DNA of 64,000 nt from Gamarada debralockiae (taxonomy: Eukaryota > Ascomycota > Leotiomycetes > Helotiales > Hyphodiscaceae), in the NCBI GenBank assembly GCA_002803225.1, contig NXFV01000280.1, positions 62,001 through 126,000 of the forward strand, in the 5' to 3' direction. Below the pieces are notes generated by a model. That model had not been told where the DNA came from. It saw nothing but the letters and a program-made list of their open reading frames with translations, and did no database searches. Positions 61,101-64,000 of this stretch are shown one piece after another. Within the stretch, counting starts at the first letter, position 1. The number at the start of each line of letters is the position of its first letter. The translations under genes and the position numbers were made by a program.

Positions 61101-62768
61101 CAAGTTCAAGATGTATGGCGGCACAAAAGTGTCAAATCTTGCCTTGCAGTATGTCTTCCACTTTATTTTCCCAGCGTTCAGTCAACAAAAAGAAAGAAAA
61201 CTCCTTCCCATGGCATATATTTACTCACTCTTCTAGAAATATACAGGCTCGCCTGAGAATGGTAAGCAAATGCTCCTCCCGTCAGCCATTGAGGAACCAC
61301 TCTCTGACGCAGAAATTATAGGTTAACGCGTATACCTTGGCTCAACTTCTCCCTCAGATTAATGGCCGCCGCGAAGGAGCTCCTGGAAGTTTGTTGGTGC
61401 TGGGAAGTGCTAATGTGGACGAACAACTTCGTGGGTATTATACGTAAGTATAATTGACGTATTTGCAGTTTTATAACATGATGACCTGAACGCTGACGGC
61501 AAGCTTCACAGGAAGTACGATTGCTCATCAGCCGAGTAAGTCGTTTTCCAATCTAGTTCAACCCGTATTCTCTCTAACAGTGATGTGCTGCAGTATCAAT
61601 CCCATCGGCGGCATCTCCAAAACTGATCTGAAACGCTTCATTTACTGGGCTTCTCAGAAAGAGAACTTTGGACTTGGACTCCTACAGGAATTCCTGGACG
61701 CTCCGCCAACAGCTGAGCTAGAACCTTTGACCGAGAGCTACGTTCAGGTAAGAGACTGCATGATCAAGATCGCAATTTCTAAAGGAGGAAAAATACTGAC
61801 GAAGCTCTATAGGCGGACGAGGCAGATATGGCAAGGACCCACACTCCGCTCTCAACTACAAGTATTCTGACGACTAGCAGGGCATGACTTACAATGAACT
61901 AAGCGTCTATGGACGCTTGCGAAAGATTGAGTATGTTACCACATCCTTGCAAGACTCGATAACGGCTCACAGTGTGAAAAAAAGTAAACTCGGGGTCTAC
62001 GGCATGTACGAGAAGCTGCTTCACACTTGGGGCGACACGCTTTCCCCGCAACAAATATACGAGAAAGTGCGATTCTTTTCGTGGAACTATGCGGTACGTA
62101 TGGGGGAAGGGCTGTTTTCCTATTCGGGTGTGTTTTGGGAGCCGACCAGACTTTTATTTCTCTCGATCGGGAACGTTCCCTTTTGAAAACTGTCCCGGGA
62201 ACAGGCCTGAGCTCAAGTTCTTCCTAAGGCCGTCTAAAATAAGCAGAAACTAACTCTCCTATTCGCAGATTAACCGTCACAAGATGACGACTGTGACACC
62301 AGCGTATCAGTAGGTGTCTCTATTTCTCGGAGTACAATTTCCTACTACGGATGTCTCGCGAGTTTTAAACTCTCTAGACCTGTCTTGGGAGTAGATAACT
62401 CATGAGACAGTATCATAACCCCAAATTCTACCTTGTTAGGCAATACTGACTCCGAGATCTTGCAGTATGGAGGCTTATGGCGTCGATGACAACCGATTTG
62501 ATATGAGTACGTATCGGGGGAGCACTTTTCTTCCTATTCGGGAGTGTCTCAAGAGGAGTTTCTCTTGAGATATCTGCTCTCGAGACTTGTCTCAGGAGCA
62601 ACAACTCTAAATCCCTTCCAGAAGAAGTAGTTGCTAACTCGCCATTTACGGACAGGGCCATTCTTGTATCCTTCTTTTGAATGGGCTTACAGAAAGATCG
62701 AGCGCAGTATCAAACAGATGGGCGAGGCAGGTACGAGGGTCGTTGGTGCTAAAGACCAGGATAAGTAA
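58169..62768 (+). CDS. QNS1: Glutamine-dependent NAD+ synthetase, 28 exons
   Basis: Exons: 58169-58198, 58345-58477, 58550-58665, 58825-58869, 58967-59026, 59114-59178, 59261-59288, 59354-59410, 59538-59706, 59773-59793, 59840-60025, 60077-60192, 60248-60267, 60322-60386, 60520-60668, 60744-60841, 60963-60987, 61066-61148, 61237-61261, 61322-61443, 61512-61535, 61594-61747, 61813-61830, 61881-61930, 61973-62093, 62269-62309, 62466-62506, 62656-62768. Total 2175 nt, 724 residues; yeast Qns1 has 714. The N-terminal nitrilase (glutaminase) domain has [16 protein letters not shown] and ETCEEL with nucleophile Cys175. SSGSHHEL and YANQQGCDGDRLYYDG follow. The synthetase domain has the ATP loop SGGIDS at 359-364, [30 protein letters not shown] and TAELEP. 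It makes NAD+ from deamido-NAD+, ATP and glutamine in the cytosol. The unbroken frame and invariant residues show it is intact. 27 introns are exceptional. Confidence 0.93.
58199..62655 (+). repeat. Family of related introns in the NAD+ synthetase gene
   Basis: The 27 introns are 42-175 nt long. A CTRACT-type branch block close to the 3' end, often extended to ACTCCG, is seen in introns 3, 4, 6, 7, 8, 9, 14, 17, 25, 26 and 27. Introns 4 and 5 match at 20 of their first 22 bases. Introns 25 and 27 share GTACGTAT and, at nearly the same offset, CCTATTCGGG. Introns 26 and 27 share a block of the type AGACYTGTCT then GGAG. Intron 27 carries a hairpin (62547-62555 with 62562-62570). This pattern fits introner-like elements, which are repeated, structured spliceosomal introns known from some ascomycetes. 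Common descent is inferred from these short matches only. Confidence 0.6.
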
Positions 62769-62898
62769 TACAGTATTGGATATAATCATGCCCATATACA
62801 AGGTGTAGAAGAGTTGATTGTAGAGTTCTGAATATATCTTGCCTTTCTTTCCTTTGGCTTTGCTCTTGCTCATTGTGAGTCGAAACCTGAATTTGGCA

Positions 62899-63261
62899 AT
62901 GCTCAATGCGATCGGATTTAAGTGTTGGTTTCCCCGAGAAATTGTTGATCGTGGAAGAGAGAAAAGCAGAAGAGGAGAGGAGAACTTTCGCAATTACAGT
63001 AGGAAATATTGCAAAAGGAAAATAATGAAGAACGAGGAGAGGCTGAAAAGATTGGCCAATTCACCTAACTACATCTGGCATCGTGATGGAGAAGGACGTC
63101 TTGCGGGTATTGAAGACAAGACTGGGAAACTAAAGGGAGGAGTATTAAATGAGAGCAGTCAATTCACTTACTTAACTACACCTGACAAATTACTCACGTC
63201 TTTTACCGCCTATGCCACTTGGAAACGCAGGCGTGCTCCAAAACTTGCCCAATGTGTGTAA
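62899..63261 (+). CDS. Uncertain ORF after NAD+ synthetase
   Basis: 120 codons from ATG 62899, rich in Lys/Arg in the middle, with no recognised domain. It lies 130 bp after the synthetase stop on the same strand. A Lys-rich minus-strand ORF overlaps its start. It could be a chance ORF. Confidence 0.2.
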   Translation: MLNAIGFKCWFPREIVDRGREKSRRGEENFRNYSRKYCKRKIMKNEERLKRLANSPNYIWHRDGEGRLAGIEDKTGKLKGGVLNESSQFTYLTTPDKLLTSFTAYATWKRRRAPKLAQCV

Positions 63262-64000
63262 AGCAAACCTCCGGGACTACGTAGAGTCCCTTTAAAACCC
63301 CGTGAAGGTTTTTTAAAGAGAAGAGGGAAACCAATGGGTTATCCCCTGAGAGGGTCTTAGTTTAACCTCACGCAGAGCCCACAGGAGCGGATGCGGAGAT
63401 GAGGTTGAGGATGTTAGGAAGATAATAATAGTTGTGGGGAGAGAGGTAATAACATGACGAGTTTGCTTGGTTTGTTAAAGTAATCTTCGGAATTTATAAA
63501 CCCCCTAATTAATCGAGCCTTATTTGCGACTCAAATTTCCCAATCCGCGACTCCGAGGTTTTGAGACGCAAATTGACACAGATATGATGTTTTTACGAAT
63601 TATGCCATCTACTCGACGAGATTACACTTAATTGAGCTCAAAATTGCTTGCTCAGGTCTTTTCCTGACTTCAAGTTCGGAGCCAACCAAGACAAATATTC
63701 ACAGAAGTGGCACCTTATAGAAGTTCTTACGCTAAGATAAGAAGAATAGCAACAGCAAGTACGCAAAAATAACATTCAGAGAAAAGTTCATACTGTGAAA
63801 TCAATAACTGAAAAACTAATGAAGAGCAATCATTCATATTAATCCTACAACATGTGCCCAACAGTATTCCCGAATGTCTCTGTAATGCTCTCAATCGTCA
63901 AAAAACAATTCGCAGCCTCTATACTCTCCCATTACTTCCTACATAATTTCTCTGCGCCAATCATGACATCATTGACTACTTACCCAGTTTACTTTAGAGA
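63262..64000. other. AT-rich non-coding right end
   Basis: No ORF of note. A stem-loop-like sequence lies at about 63291-63319 (TTTAAAACC, seven bases, GGTTTTTTAAA). Nothing else is supported. Confidence 0.4.

Noticed and set aside
62646..62993. Minus-strand ORF containing a Lys-rich MSKSKAKGKKGK start
   Set aside because: It overlaps the last exon of NAD+ synthetase and matches no family I can name. A first exon of an unknown minus-strand gene cannot be excluded.
1..64000. CRISPR arrays, rRNA genes, retrotransposons
   Set aside because: No regularly spaced repeats, no rRNA-like sequence, and no reverse transcriptase, integrase or transposase motifs were seen on either strand.

Overview
The window is nuclear DNA of a filamentous ascomycete (Pezizomycotina; the gene content fits Leotiomycetes, but that placement is a guess). 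The evidence is genes with short GT-AG introns and CTRAC-type branch sites, single-copy fungal housekeeping genes on both strands, Zn2Cys6 regulators, a LaeA-like methyltransferase, and relics of secreted and ankyrin proteins carrying C-to-T type stop codons of the kind left by repeat-induced point mutation (RIP).

Layout. 0-11.6 kb is a normal gene block: the 5' end of an FSH-type serine hydrolase (-), an aldo/keto reductase (+), a broken small secreted protein (+), TFIIA large subunit (-), Cdc20 (-) and a kelch/BTB Ral2/LZTR1-like protein (+). 11.6-35.5 kb is an accessory stretch: relics of a CFEM surface protein, an ankyrin protein and two unidentified proteins, a first Zn2Cys6 regulator (15.1-16.9 kb), a LaeA-like methyltransferase (29.0-30.3 kb), and several kb with no convincing gene. 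A second Zn2Cys6 regulator at 35.5-37.0 kb is a diverged paralogue of the first. 37-56.5 kb is again gene-dense: a DUF1446 protein with a frameshift (-), Rok1 helicase (-), a small Ser/Thr-rich ORF (+), xylitol dehydrogenase (+), an unidentified degenerate gene (-), an Ayr1-like reductase with a frameshift (-), GH2 beta-mannosidase (-), an HSD10-like SDR (-) and a Rab4-like GTPase (+). 56.5-58.1 kb is non-coding with diverged short repeats. 58.2-62.8 kb is glutamine-dependent NAD+ synthetase (+).

The outstanding observation is the NAD+ synthetase gene. Its protein can be rebuilt end to end (724 residues, all catalytic motifs) only by removing 27 introns, one per about 80 coding bases; every other gene here has 0 to 5. 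Many of these introns resemble one another: an extended branch-site block CTRACTCCG close to the 3' end, matching 5' halves in two adjacent introns, and shared internal blocks and a hairpin in the last ones. This is what an intron family multiplying inside one gene (introner-like elements) would leave.

The genes do not form an evident biosynthetic cluster. The LaeA-like methyltransferase lies between the two paralogous regulators, but no PKS, NRPS or terpene synthase is visible. The relics cluster in the accessory stretch and are mostly of surface or repeat-rich families, consistent with decay under RIP.
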